Source of the DNA: Periconia sp. R9002
Taxonomy: Eukaryota > Ascomycota > Dothideomycetes > Pleosporales > Periconiaceae
Reading direction: 5' to 3'
Assembly: GCA_023627715.1 (NCBI GenBank)
Contig: JAMAHW010000053.1
Span: 1 to 64,000 of the forward strand
Length of the DNA stretch: 64,000 nucleotides
Below are positions 32,015 through 43,514 of this stretch, one piece after another. Under the pieces are notes generated by a model, which saw nothing but the letters and a program-made list of their open reading frames with translations, did no database searches and had not been told where the DNA came from. The position numbers were made by a program, and so were the translations under genes. Within the stretch, counting starts at the first letter, position 1. Every line of letters begins with the position of its first letter.

Positions 32015-33194
32015 GGAGCGGAGAGGGTGGGTATGATATAGTAGTACCTAAGCATTGATAGATGGACGGTTGCATCGGTCTGGAGTTCTTGCTTTGCTTT
32101 TTGCATTGACTCGGGTTATTGGGGAACAAACCTACATACTCGCTAGATTTCTCTTCCACCTTATCTAGATTTTATTATAGATTGGAAAGTTTCCCCCCTT
32201 ATTTCCTCTACTTTCCAGTAGTAGCATTTCCCAAAATACAACACCATGGACCCAATTCCAAATAATGGCTAAAACAACCTAACCAAGAATGCCAGGCAGT
32301 ATCTCGCCATATAGCACATGGATACCTATATTCCCCAGTATTTATAAAACTCTCGCCGCTAAATCCATACACATAGAAGTCTCAAACGTATGCTTGCCGG
32401 TGCCCATTTTTTTCTTGTTGCCTTTGTCATGGATTCGCAAACATGGGATTTCGGAGGACCTCTCCTGACGTCGAGTACAACTCTGACAGTCAGACATATA
32501 ATGATTTTTCATATGTATATTGGAGGGCCCACCCCAGACCTCTGAAAAAAAGTTGAAAGGTAGCCATTTATAGATGATGTCAAGATATATATATGTATAC
32601 GTTCCTGTTAGGTGTAGGTGGATTGGGTCCAGTCGATCTCTAATTGGGGTATCGAGAAAAGACTATTTTCACTTTTTTATGGTAGTTTATATGGGCCCTG
32701 AATATATGAAAGCCACGTATAACAGAAACATATTACTTCTGTTTAGAGACTACCATTTCTTCTATAGCCTCCAAGAAATTGACTATTGTTAATATAAATT
32801 ATAATCTGTGCCCAAAACATCAAACCCACAAGGAATTTGCAAATCAGGCGGACTCTTTGACAGCGAAGCTCGGAGTGAGAAGCGTTGACGTGACTGGAGA
32901 GAATCAACACCACGAGTAGGCAGGCTAGGGTGGCGTTTGTTGATGTAGTGGCTTTGATCTAGGTAGTGGTCGCCAAACGTTGAAGTGTGTACGAGGAGCT
33001 TAGAGGGTATTTTTTTCGGCGACTCTGTAGCGTCTAGATTCGATTGTTTCCTTCTGTGAAGGACAAGTGGGATGGTATGCATGGTAATGAGAATTGCTTT
33101 GATGAGCTAGACGAGCAATATCTTCATGGGCAATGTTTAGTAAAATTATAAATTACTTGGTAGGAATTTACGGCCCCTACGCGCTCTAATCTAC
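32015..33194. other. Intergenic
   Basis: AT-rich, with only short frames. A 97-codon minus frame at 32,789-33,082 has no motif. No gene supported. Confidence 0.45.
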
Positions 33195-33938
33195 CTAAGC
33201 CGTTATTACTTCTTTCCCATAATCGTTTTTTTCGGCTCCACCTACATCTGAGATGTTCAGGTAGTCTTCCCAAATCACAGCCCAGCACACTTCCTTCATG
33301 CATACGAATATAGTTCCTAGGAAAGGCATCTTGTTATCCTGTCCCGTAAAAGGGACTGCCATGAAATGCCCCCACCAACCCACCACTTCTCTATCCGACG
33401 TATTCCCGGGAGGCTTCCGTACTGTAGAACTGCGAAGGAACTCGGCGAGGATTATTATTGTCTTTAATTTTTTGAGGCCATTTCGTTTGGCCTGTACCCA
33501 AACGTCTAGCGATTTCTTGATGGGTTGGACGCGGTGAAGGGGAATATCAAGGACATTGTCAACGTCGAAATCGCATATGGTAAGTGTGACCAGATAGTGG
33601 CGCAAAACCTAATTCTCATGATACTCGTAATGTTCTTTTGTTGTGCTCGTATTGTCGATTCGAACACCACCTCCGAAATCTACATCGTCGAGTCGGTTTC
33701 TGAATGGCAATGGTAGCGCGCGAGGAGTGAAGCGAAGCAGCCACGCTCGGGTTTTCAACGTCCATGTGAAAGCACGTTAAAGTATATATGCAGACCACGC
33801 TGTCGGTCTGGCAAAGGTCAGAGCGTGGCCAAGTTCAAACATGTCTATGCTTTTGAAAAGTGAGATATCCACCACTCTCAGCAGAATAGCAAAGCAGCAT
33901 TCCAAACAAGAAATGAGAATATCTCGCGCAACAAGGCA
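33195..33938 (-). pseudogene. Probable disabled gene downstream of the HET gene
   Basis: On the minus strand one frame runs 248 codons from 33938 to the stop at 33195 with only two internal stops (TAA at 33777-33779, TAG at 33609-33611), against about eleven expected by chance. It reads as natural protein, for example VVDISLFKSIDMFELGHAL, FARPTAWSAYIL, NRLDDVDFGGGVRIDN and RHYLVTLTICDFDVDNVLD. Both stops could come from CAA/CAG by C-to-T change, as RIP would produce. A short unrecognised intron is an alternative for either. I do not recognise the family. The 5' end, upstream of a further stop at 33939-33941, is not clear. Confidence 0.42.
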
Positions 33939-33974
33939 CTATCGGAGCTTGTGTGGGGTTGGGTGCAATCGCTT

Positions 33975-35839
33975 TCAATTGTACGCCGCAGGTCGCCTCG
34001 AGCTTCTCGCAGAGTTGGACACGACGACATTCTTATTTGGGTCTCTGTGGTAACCGTTTTCTGGTCTTGTGTTTACAACGGCCGGCTTTGATTCGTAATA
34101 ATTTGCTGCACGCTGCATCAGCGTCTTAGGTGGATTTGGTAGGGTTTTGCTGTTTGGAGCACCGCTGATGATAAGCTCGGCCATCCCTGACGCCATGGGG
34201 AAGACCTGTAGAGTGCGGCCGTTCATATCTCCCTCGAAAGTAAGACTGAGCGGTGCGGAGACTTTATATCGAAGACGTATCTCCTCACCAGAGTCGACAT
34301 TTAGGGGGTTTGTGGGGCTGGTTACAGGATAATTCTACAGCCATTTCATGTCAAAGATTATTTTAACTGGCGCGGATGTGAAAGATGACTTACAGGATAA
34401 TATGGCGGGACGTTCTGTAATGAAGTACCTAGCGGATGGATGGAAGATACTATGCGTGGAGTGAGTATTGCACCTGAGTACACATACGGTGGCGGCAATG
34501 TGACGTTGCTACCGGGTAAGGAGGTTGGAATTGAGTGAGAGTGAATTGAGTGAGAGTATGAATTCATCGGACCCATTGGCGGTGATAATCTTCTTGGAGG
34601 AAGTCGGTAAGGTGGTGTTGGGCGTGGATTTGATTTTTTTGGAACCTGATGAGCAGATTCGTCGTCGTCTGAGGAAGACTGTGATTGTGCCTCAAAATAG
34701 TCCATTGGATTCCCAATAGAAGACAGCAATGATTCTCCTTTAGCGGGCGTAGGGCGCGGTGGCAGACGTGAAATACTTGGAGGTGCACTGTTTCTGGATT
34801 GCAATGGCGGTGTTGTAAACTGTGCTGCTCCTGTGGATGCCCCGGCTTCATATGAAACTTGCGGCCGTCTTCTGGGTAAAGACTTGCCCGTATTTTGCCA
34901 TACGGCAGGGCGTGCTGGTGTTTCATCTAAAAGACTACCTCTCCTAGTCACTCTTTTGGTACTTTGTGCGATCCTGATATCTGAATCTGTTCCGGATATT
35001 TCTATGTTTAGACTTCCTGGTGTGGCAGGTCGATTGTTACTGGGCGTAGTAGATCGCGATGGTTTTCGGCTACTTTTGACGGTCTGTAAACGTTCCTTTT
35101 CGTCGTCCTCCATTGCTTTGATCTCCTTCATCAGCCGGTTGGTAGCTTTCCTCTGGCCCTCTCCGTATATCAATGGCATGTGAACATCGAACAGGCCGAA
35201 AAGACAATACGCCATGTCTTCTTCTCTCTTAGTCTCTCGTCCTTTAGCCCAAGACAGGCGTTCTTCGACAGTAAATTCCAGAAGAGACTGGTCCCCATTC
35301 AGCGCAGTGACGGGGATTTGGGTGATGTCATGCAAATAACGCTGAGAAGTGGCCTTGCTGGCTATGCGATTGCGATTGGCTCCGAAAAACTGCATATTGG
35401 CGGGAGCCAGCAGCTCCTGTAGTGTCCAGCCTCGGGTGAACCACCGGCTAGAAGCCATTTCATGGCGAGTGTCAACATCGGCGAGGTATACGAAGCAAAC
35501 GGCTGCGTTCGAATACCACTTGAACATGGAGTTGATAGACTCGCTCAATTCAGCGCTCGAGCTCTTGTCAATGCAGCACGTGTCGACCCACGAGTAATTC
35601 AGTCCTTCCACCGCCGCCTGCGCGACGCAAAAGGCAAGCTTGTTGGCTCCAGCCTTGCTTTGCCAAGGGCGGCGACAATCTGCACCTACTGGAAGTGCTG
35701 AGTTGTGGAGATCTTGATAGCTCACCTCCTCTTCGTCCGGGCCCCATGTATGCGAGAGGATAGCATATGAAGGGATGTTGTTGCCTACAAACTCCCTGAG
35801 GCACAGATTGCCGTTGGAGTCTGTAGTGAGGAGCCGCAT
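33975..35839 (-). CDS. HET-domain protein (heterokaryon incompatibility family)
   Basis: Two exons (35839-34394, 34334-33975) with a 59-bp intron give 601 residues. The N-terminal HET domain is clear: MRLLTT, YAILSHTWG, GLNYSWVDTCCIDKSSSAE, INSMFKWY, CFVYLADV and SRWFTRGWTLQELLAP. A region including AYCLFGLFDVHMPLIYGEG follows. Residues about 245-480 are Ser/Pro-rich and disordered, with a PPPY near the end of exon 1. Exon 2 adds a compact beta-rich-looking segment (EIRLRYKVSAPLSLTFEG, TLQVFPMASGMAELIISG). HET proteins trigger non-self recognition and cell death in filamentous fungi; whether this one is allelically polymorphic cannot be seen. The upstream in-frame TTG is ignored in favour of the ATG beginning MRLL, the usual HET start. 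Confidence 0.93.
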
Positions 35840-37784
35840 AGTGATGAAGTAGTGCAGCGCAGCCAACTAGCACCATGTACCAGGCGATTGTTGGTGCGTT
35901 ATATAGAGAGGTAGTTGTGTTGATTGATAAACTGGCTGGGGGCTGTACGGCGGGGTGGAAGGCTAAGGCTGACTTATGTATGCAGCTTGAGGAATGAATA
36001 CGAGGTGCCATGGGGAGTCTCCATCATTTAGGCCCCCACAGCGAGCAGCCTGCTGTCGAGCTTGTACAGATGCACCTAATTTTCTACCATCGCTTAGGCA
36101 AGTAAACAATAATACTGCTCAGCCCGGCCTACAATACTTGAGCCTGTCTCAAGACTTTCCGCCGTACTGATGTCAGCTCGTTAACGGAACGTGTGTGTAT
36201 ACATCAATAGGTGCATAGATCAATTGATGCTCATTGGCGCCAACGACATATGAATCCACATCATCTGAAATTCACAATCCACGAAATCCATCTGAATTCA
36301 CAGTAGTGTTGGTTAACAACGAGTGTACAAAATGACGTGGAACCAACTGTTCATTTCTTCCAGTAGACGCAATATGATTGTGGCAGCAAGAAGTGACTCG
36401 TACTACATCTTGCAGACGGCGACTACCAATCTGAGCATCTAGAGGCGCAAGCGATGTCGATCGTCCGAAGTCCCTGGCCCCATATCCCTTTTTCATAAAA
36501 AATCAGATGCCTCGATACCCCTCAGTTGCACCCCAAGTGATCCCAATCAACCTTCATATGCACACCAACTAGGTATATGCGCCCCAATCATACCCCAGTC
36601 ATACCCTAAACTACCCACTTCACGCTTATTCAACACCTGCTCCTCAATCGTCGCTGCGTCATCCTCCAGGCGCTGCACATCCCGTAGCGACCGCAGCGCC
36701 TCTGGATTCGACTACGAATGCCGCACACTCAGTACAATCTTCCGAACATTCCGGTGAGCCACAAAGTAATCACCCGCTATCCCCATAATCATAATATGCA
36801 CATGGCCGCATGGGGAGGGACCTCTTCCTGTACGTCAGCACCAATATTGAATATTACCACTCGTAGTAGGTAGCACTTGAGACCTCGGGAAGTGGCGATA
36901 CATCCCTGTGTCCTTCTTATGGGATGCAGGAATACACGAACGGGAGACTGATTCATCGCAATCGGATTATAGGACGTCGAAGTGGAAGACTACACCTGTT
37001 GACCCCTGTAAATGACATTGGCTGCGGCCAATGGGTAGACTTCTCGGGCCTACCTACCACCCGCACGGCTTCGACATGCGCCCCGAAATCATCGCAAAAA
37101 ATACGAGACGATTGTACTCGTGGAAAAGGAAGACTACACACAACCCCGTGCATGACATCGTCTCCGGCCAATGATAGGCCCGCCAGCGCAAGCGACTTCG
37201 ATCGTCTTACTACAGCATACCTACGTACGTAGGACTCCGACAGACGCACGGGGAAATCAGCAATTACGCCTTCAACAGGTGCACAGGAGAATCAGCAATT
37301 ACTTGTCGTAGATGCAAAGATGGTCTATTGCATGAAATCGAATGATAGAAGTAAAGCCTGCACCCCTGTACATTAGCGTGTACGACTTTCACGCATACAA
37401 CTTTCATACATTAATACAACTTTCACGCATTAATCAAATAGGGTAGCGCTAAGGCTACCTACGTATAGGCTACCTAGCGTAGAATAACTATTATTCTAGC
37501 CTCCAATACTTATATAAGCTCAAACTTTCCGAACTTTTAGACTTGCGTGTAATGCATTCCGGTAGTTGGAGGGATAATTAAAAATATCACATTTAGAGTA
37601 GAGCATAATAGGTTTGACATATACCAATACACTTTGATTAGATAGACACTCTCTACCTAGGAGGACATGAAAAGGAAAATCGTCATCGCAATGGTCATCG
37701 AATTACTTCAGACATTGATAGAAATAAAAGAAAAAACTTCAACGCGGCTTTCTTCTCTGCAAGTATCTTCTGGAACTGCTCCTC
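35840..37784. other. Intergenic with degenerate duplications
   Basis: No intact gene. Two diverged copies of a segment (GGAAGACTACAC ... CGGCCAATG) at about 36,983-37,033 and 37,128-37,173 are about 145 bp apart. A 22-bp direct repeat ending AATCAGCAATTAC lies at 37,246-37,267 and 37,281-37,302. On the minus strand at about 36,600-36,800 a coding-like fragment (DYFVAHRNVRKIVLSVRH, LRSLRDVQRLEDDAATIEEQ) with a stop and frameshift suggests a gene relic. The stretch upstream of 37,600 is AT-rich. Confidence 0.5.
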
Positions 37785-39232
37785 CTAAGTTTCCTCACCC
37801 CGCACGCCGTTACTATCGTAAAGCGGAGGATATGTAATGTTTTTAAAGTAAGAGTCGTCGCGCGTTTCGTGATTTCCCTTCATATATTCTGGCGGATCGG
37901 ATTGCGTGATCACTAGTCCGGACTCTGCAGCCGCCTCCTGCAGCGACATCGAAGATGTGCCACGCAATTCCCGTTCAAACCTCTCAGCAAACAAAGCTTC
38001 TGCTTCATTGGACGACAGACTGCGCATAAACTCGTTCTTCATCCTCGCAGCAGACTCCTTCACCCCATTAGTCCAAAGTTCCGGAACCTTAATGGTCGGT
38101 ATCCAAAGGCTTAGCTCCTCCTCAAAATTATCTGGATCGTGCATAGCAGCCACACCCAGTTCGAATGCAACCGAGAGAATAGGTCCAGTGCCTGGAATCA
38201 ATCCAAGACCGAATGCGAACAGATTCTCGAAGAATTGCTCAGTCCAACTTGTCTTCTTTTCTGCGTGGTGATACTCGATATTCATGCCAGAGTGATGTTG
38301 CACAATGTCCAGCCATGCAAAATCATTCGTGTCCGAAAGCGACTCCGACACGGCGACGGTCTCAACACTTTTACTAGACACCACCTTCACCAATTTACCC
38401 TCGTATGGATTGATTTTGCGCATTCCCCGTGGGACACAAAGCAAATCCCGAAGACCCCGTACGTCGAAGCCCCATGTACGTGAAGGTTTTATTCCTAACC
38501 CCTCCGTGACGTCGGTTTGGACCTCGATAAATTTTCCGCCGGAGTTGTCTGCATTCCAGACTGTCATAGGGCTCCCGTGTTCGAAGCCAAGCCTAACCCA
38601 CAAAGACACGTCGGGATATCGTTCGGAAACACCCTGCGCCACTGGTAGATAAATGCCACGAATGTATGCCACTTGCTAAATCACTGAGTTGAACTATTCG
38701 GAGTTGCTAAGTCACGTTAGCTTTGATCAGGGGATAGCGATATTCGAAGCGCAGCTTACGTCTATCCAGATCCATTTTTCCGACTCCCGTGGCATGGGGA
38801 ACATCATAAACCAAGACTAGAAAAGTTAGGTAGGGCTTCATCAGCAAGAGCTTAACTTACCTCGGCTGAGTCTCCCCTCAAATAATTCCGTATGCGTCTG
38901 TCAGCTGTGCAAAGATTGTGATTGACTCTCCTGGAAATTCGATCCGGCTCGGGACCATAGCTGACATTGATATCATTGTAGGTAGCGTAATCTAAGGTCG
39001 CACGAACGTAAAAGTCACCGGCGAAATGAGACAGAGTCGTACCGATGGTATAAGGACTACGGGTATGAGATGAGCGACCAGAACCCACGACGGTTCGGAA
39101 GGCTGGCACATTCCACAGAAACTCGATCATGAAATAACCATAGAATTTGGAAGAATCGTCGGCCGAGTAGAAAGAATTGTCGAGAGTGAAGCGCTTGAAG
39201 AAGCACTCGTCTTCCATAAAAGGCATCGCCAT
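37785..39232 (-). CDS. Uncharacterised 439-residue protein with a Gly-rich hydrophobic segment
   Basis: Three exons (39232-38861, 38816-38760, 38675-37785), the middle one 57 bp, are joined by introns of 44 and 84 bp with phase conserved at each junction. The N-terminal 140 residues look beta-rich (GYFMIEFLWNVPAFRTVVGS, DFYVRATLDYATYNDINVS). The middle includes WIWIDQVAYIRGIYLPVAQG and an SLWVRLGFEHGSP stretch. At about 290-325 lies a hydrophobic, Gly/Pro-containing segment (FAFGLGLIPGTGPILSVAFE) that could insert into or cross a membrane. The C-terminal 100 residues are helical and charged. No signal peptide is seen. I do not recognise the family. It lies 2 kb from the HET gene on the same strand, in a repeat-bearing part of the window. 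Confidence 0.7.
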
Positions 39233-39706
39233 GCTGATTGGAGGTCCAAGTAGTTGATGTGTAGATAGGTATTTAAGTCGGGTGAGTAGCTTCAATAAAA
39301 GCGAAGTGGAAGGGGGGTAGTGATGATGGGAAAAGCCCGCAACACCGCCCTATCTATATTTTCAGACTCTCAAAGTTGACACTCTCCTCTAATTCGCGGC
39401 AGGATTTCTGTTGCTTACCGTCGCATACGATACCAAGCCGATCCGGGTAGGTTGTCTTCCGAAAACTCACCAAGTAACTCTGTTGGGGTGTCCTGCAACC
39501 GCAACTTTTTTTACCACTACCCAACGAACGCTTTCGGCAAATGATGACGTATTGGGGGTTGAACACGTCGGGTAGCAATACTCTGTGAGGATCCGAATTC
39601 AATTCCATACAACTCAGAAGTTCAAGGCAATCACCTCCGTTCAATACAATTAGTCATTTATAAGTTGGCACACCAAGGACGTTACCATGAGATTTCAAAC
39701 TAGTGT

Positions 39707-39752
39707 TGATACCGTGACTGATTTCACCAATCAATTGCGAAGAAGAAGACAC
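39707..39752 (+). repeat. Dispersed short repeat, copy 2
   Basis: A near-identical counterpart of 14711-14757 in the opposite orientation. It is bracketed by a 13-bp direct repeat (39661-39673, 39758-39770), so an 84-bp unit may have been inserted here or duplicated. Confidence 0.8.
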
Positions 39753-39930
39753 GTTAATAAGTTGGCACACTAACCTCCCGATCTGCGGCCTTCCGACGTG
39801 TCGATACAATGCCTAACAAAATAACAACCATCATTGATCTCTAAAACGGAGCCACACTCGCGGCTCCCCAAAACCTAAACCTCACACCTCACACCCTGAT
39901 CCCAATTCACGATCCCCAGCCAAAGGACCC

Positions 39931-40008
39931 TGAGATTCGATCGAACCAGTGTTGATACCGTCGTGACTGATTGATTAGACCCATCAATTCTGCGAAAGAA
40001 GAAGAAGA
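39931..40008 (+). repeat. Dispersed short repeat, diverged copy 3
   Basis: Shares TGAGATT, CAGTGTTGATACCGT, GACTGATT, ATCAATT and a GCGAAAGAAGAAG end with copy 2 in the same order, but with small insertions. It lies about 225 bp downstream of copy 2 in the same orientation. Confidence 0.65.
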
Positions 40009-40279
40009 AAAACAACTTTTTGATATACACGCGGTGACAAATGAACGGACGAATGGATGAATAAGAGAAGGAGGGGGTCGGGGTAGGTTGTAAGGTTGAT
40101 AGTGGATGTTAGATTGATAGTATCACTTGATGTTATGGTTGTGTTGTGTGTGTGTGGATGTATGTAAGGAGGGAGATAAAGGGGAAGGGGGTAAGTGGGA
40201 TATATGTGATATATAGAACTCGCGATAAGACTGGTGTTATATGAAAGTGTATATGTTATAGTTAAAAAAAAGATATAAA

Positions 40280-41351
40280 TCACTGATCCCAATAAAAACT
40301 CCACATCTTCAACCCCATAAACTCATCACTATAACTCTTCGCTCCACCCCTCCCCGCACCGGCACACACCACCAACGGCAAAAAGTGATCCGCGCCACCA
40401 GGGGGATGCATCTTATACGCGCCAGGCCAGGACCTCCACTTCTCGAACTTCTCCTTGCGCGAAGCTTCGTCCTCGGTGGACGCGGCGTCGCGCACGGCGT
40501 CGCTCCACTCCTCGTTGAGACGCTTGAAGTCGGGCGCGCGGGCGCCGCCCGAGAACATGACGCCGAGGTTGTGGAAGGAGGCGAAGCCGGAGCCGACGAT
40601 GGCGATGTTTTGGGCGCGGAGGGCGGATAGGGCCCGGCCGTAGGCGAAGTGGGAGGAGGGGGATTCAGAGGTGAGGATGGAGAGTTGGATGATTGGGATT
40701 GTGGCGGAAGGGTGGATGAGGAGCATGGGGACGAAGACGCCGTGGTCCCAGCCTGTTTGGGTGGTGGGTTGTTAGCGTTGGGTAGGTATATAGGGGGGAA
40801 TGGGATTGGAGGAGGAGTTGGGGAAATGTACCTCTCTTTCCATCCAACACGCTCCTTATTCCTTCCTTCTCCAGCGCTTTCTTTACTTCCTGCGCGACCT
40901 CGGGACTCCCAGGTGCATCGTATTTCAACGCGTACGCTTCTTTCGGGAAGCCGTGGTAATCGTAGTACAGCTGGTGCTTCTCTCCACTGCTAATCGTGAC
41001 GTCCGCGGTCTGCCAATGCGCGGTGACCAGAACAATGGCACGCGGCTGCTCAGGGGTATTGAGCTTGAGGATCTGGGGCACGCGCGTCTTGAGCGATTTG
41101 ACAATGGCAGTGTGTGAGGGATCTCCGAGAAGGGGCATGGGCCCGCCGCCGTGCGAGATGCAGATGACGGGCGCGAGACGTGAGGTCGAGTCTGTCATGT
41201 TGGCTTGCGACGAGAAGGCGAATTGCTGGAGATTTGAAAAGAACGATGCGCTGCTATTCTTGAATGACGAAATTCCAGAGACCATGCGTAAATGTTGCGA
41301 TGCAGATAGCAGAATCGACGGTACGAAAAGCGAATAACGGGGAAGCTTCAT
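40280..41351 (-). CDS. LigB/DODA-type extradiol aromatic ring-opening dioxygenase
   Basis: Two exons (41351-40832, 40752-40280) with a 79-bp intron give 330 residues. Family members cleave catecholic rings or act as DOPA 4,5-dioxygenases using a metal bound by His residues. Motifs seen in order are ICISHGGGPMPLLGD, ATAHWQ-like VLVTAHWQ, YYDYHGFP, a WDHGVFVPM spanning the exon junction, IVGSGFASFHNLG and HPPGGADHFLPLVVCAG. Length after residue 52 (279) matches the family. The first 51 residues (MKLPRYSLFVPSILL..., Ser/Phe/Arg-rich, few acids) could be a mitochondrial or secretory presequence, or the start may be the ATG at 41198 (MTDSTS). The natural substrate is unknown; no pathway genes lie nearby. 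Confidence 0.92.
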
Positions 41352-42528
41352 GATCCGTCGAAGAGATAAGGGACGGTTGTCGATGTTATACTAGCATTTT
41401 TCTTTTCCTTTGCCTCCTCGAGCTTTCCCCGTTTCGTCGACCTTCAGGTCCGGCATTGGAGGCTGGTAGTGGATGGGGTCATGGGAATGTGGTTTGTCAG
41501 GTGGAGAAAAAGTGCGGAATTGGTCCCTGAACATCATGTCGTAATCCTTGTCGTCCCACTGATTACGCGATCCCTCGGACCGGAACGCTTGGGTTCCCGG
41601 TACCGATCCCTCGGAGGCATTCGACTACACGCGATACATTTGAAAACCAAGACATTTTACGAGAGCAAGTCTACATTTACATACACAAAGAATCAAATAA
41701 CCACATGTGCAATTCTTTCAAACACCCTCTCCTCTCCAAGTCCTACTTGCCCCCCAATCTCCGACCTTCTATCATCCCAGTAAAGAATCACATCCCCATC
41801 TCAACTTTCAACGAACTATTCCCTGCTATATATTTCTGTAGACCGACTACGGAGAGAGAACCTGCTTACACGATCTATCCTTGGCTCGGACGAGGAACCG
41901 GATAGAGGAGGGCGTGTATATTTCTTGATTTTCGTCCATCGACTCAAGTGTATGTACTTACACGTGGTGAGGAATACATTCACTCCTTTGATTTCACAGG
42001 CGATATTGTAACATTGCACACACACACAGTACACATAAAATTCAACGGTTGTCACACATACGTAGCATATTGGAGAATCCTATTTGATTTTCGTGATTCG
42101 ATTTGATTTTTTTCGTGAATCCGTCACCCCCGTGACCCAAAAAACAACCTCCCGACTCTACAAGAAGGTGATGAGTGAGAAAAAACACAAAACCAACAAA
42201 CCCAACCGAATGCATTGAGAATTGATTGGATTCGCATGCTCATGCGGCACTACTATGTGCGTGTTTGTTGTATGAGAGATAGTTCATACTTCCTTCGAAG
42301 AAAAGAAAAGGTAACAGGGTGTACGCCATGGCTATGCAGAGGTATCTTTTTTGTTGTCCCGACCCACCCAATGCTTCAAAACTCCATTTCATGCAAGAAA
42401 GTTACCGCCGACAATGTTTGATGTCGCATCGTTTGTGCGTGTGAGCATTGTTAGACGGGATGATGACGCCAAAGAAAGCCAAGTTCCTACGTAAGGAGAG
42501 AGGTAGAGGAAGAGACTGAAGAAGGTCT
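41352..42528. other. Intergenic
   Basis: Promoter of the dioxygenase gene on the left and 3' region of the AT-hook gene on the right. No gene, RNA or mobile element was recognised. Confidence 0.5.
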
Positions 42529-43514
42529 TTAAGTCTCCTCTGGGGTACCCTCGGGGGCATTCTCGGAATCCTGCTCGCCATTTGCTTTTCATATGTTAGT
42601 TGATATCTTTTCCTTTCATGCATGAGAAGATAGGGTTTGTAATACTCACCCTCTTCAGCCGTGTCCTCCTCGGGAGTGAGCTCCTCGGGAGTAGCCTCCT
42701 TCTTGACCGGAGCAACCTTCTTGGGACGACCAGGCTTCTTCTTGCCGGTGGTTTCCTCGCCGTCAATGGCTAGATATGCATGATCAGTATCGATCGCGTG
42801 TTGAGTGTAGATGGTTACTCACCTGCATCAGCAGCGGCGTCGTCGGGGGAGGTTTCCTCCTGCTTCACCTTCTTAGGGCGGCCCTTGGGCTTCTTGGCGG
42901 TGTCGGCGTTGGCTCCACCATCATCGGTGGCAGGTGTCTTCTTGGGACGGCCCCGAGCGGCGGGTTTTTTGGGCTCAGGGGCGGCTTCAGCCGCAGGACC
43001 GTCGTCTTGGTCTGAAGTCTTGGCCTTCTTGCCGCGGGGTTTGGCGAGTGCCTTCTTGGTGGTGGTCTTCTTCTCCTCGGTGGCGTTGTCATTGGAACTA
43101 TTGGCGCCATCTTCACCCTCGGGATCAGCCTCCTCGGCGGCTTTGCGCTTCTTGCCATCAGCGGCTTTGGAGGAAGCGCCCTTGGAAGGAGCAGCCTTGG
43201 CTTCCTCGGCGATACCAAGGAACTGGCCGAAAGACGGGTGGGCTTCAGCGGCCTTGCGCTTGATAGGTGGGAGGAACTTCTTCGAGGTGCCGACGGTGAA
43301 GCCGGTCAAGTGGGCGAAAAGGTCGTAGTCATACTAAGTTTGGGGTCAGCAGTTGAAGAAAGAGACGACCAGTTGCTGTCATGAAATGGTGACTGACCTT
43401 GTCGTTGCCGATAGAGGAAATAAAGGCTGCGGCTAGCATCTTGGTTTCCTTGACATCGAAGCCGACGATGGTACCTTCTGCGCCAGCAGCGTTCTTGGCT
43501 TCTTTGGGAGGCAT
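42529..43514 (-). CDS. AT-hook chromatin-associated protein
   Basis: Four exons (43514-43398, 43333-42823, 42769-42650, 42584-42529) with introns of 64, 53 and 65 bp give 267 residues in frame. The N-terminus (KETKMLAAAFISSIGNDKYDYDLFA) is a short conserved-looking helix. The rest is Lys/Ala/Glu-rich and disordered. AT-hook cores are GRPKK at about 167-171 and 190-194 and PGRPKK at 222-227, with a related PRGKK near 138. AT hooks bind the minor groove of AT-rich DNA, so the protein is probably a nuclear HMGA-like architectural factor. Strong Glu/Asp blocks separate the hooks. Exon 4 adds only a short acidic tail (EQDSENAPEGTPEET). Confidence 0.85.

Larger units (their letters stand above)
39233..40279. 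other. Intergenic with two copies of the dispersed repeat
   Basis: Promoter side of the 439-residue gene and 3' side of the dioxygenase gene. It contains repeat copies at 39,707-39,752 and 39,931-40,008. A 13-bp direct repeat, TAAGTTGGCACAC, flanks the first (39,661-39,673 and 39,758-39,770). No gene is supported; the small frames at 39,354-39,644 and 39,984-40,304 have no motif. Confidence 0.55.

Noticed and set aside
40385..40630. Plus-strand frames opposite the dioxygenase exons
   Set aside because: Mirror frames of a GC-rich coding strand; the minus strand carries all family motifs.
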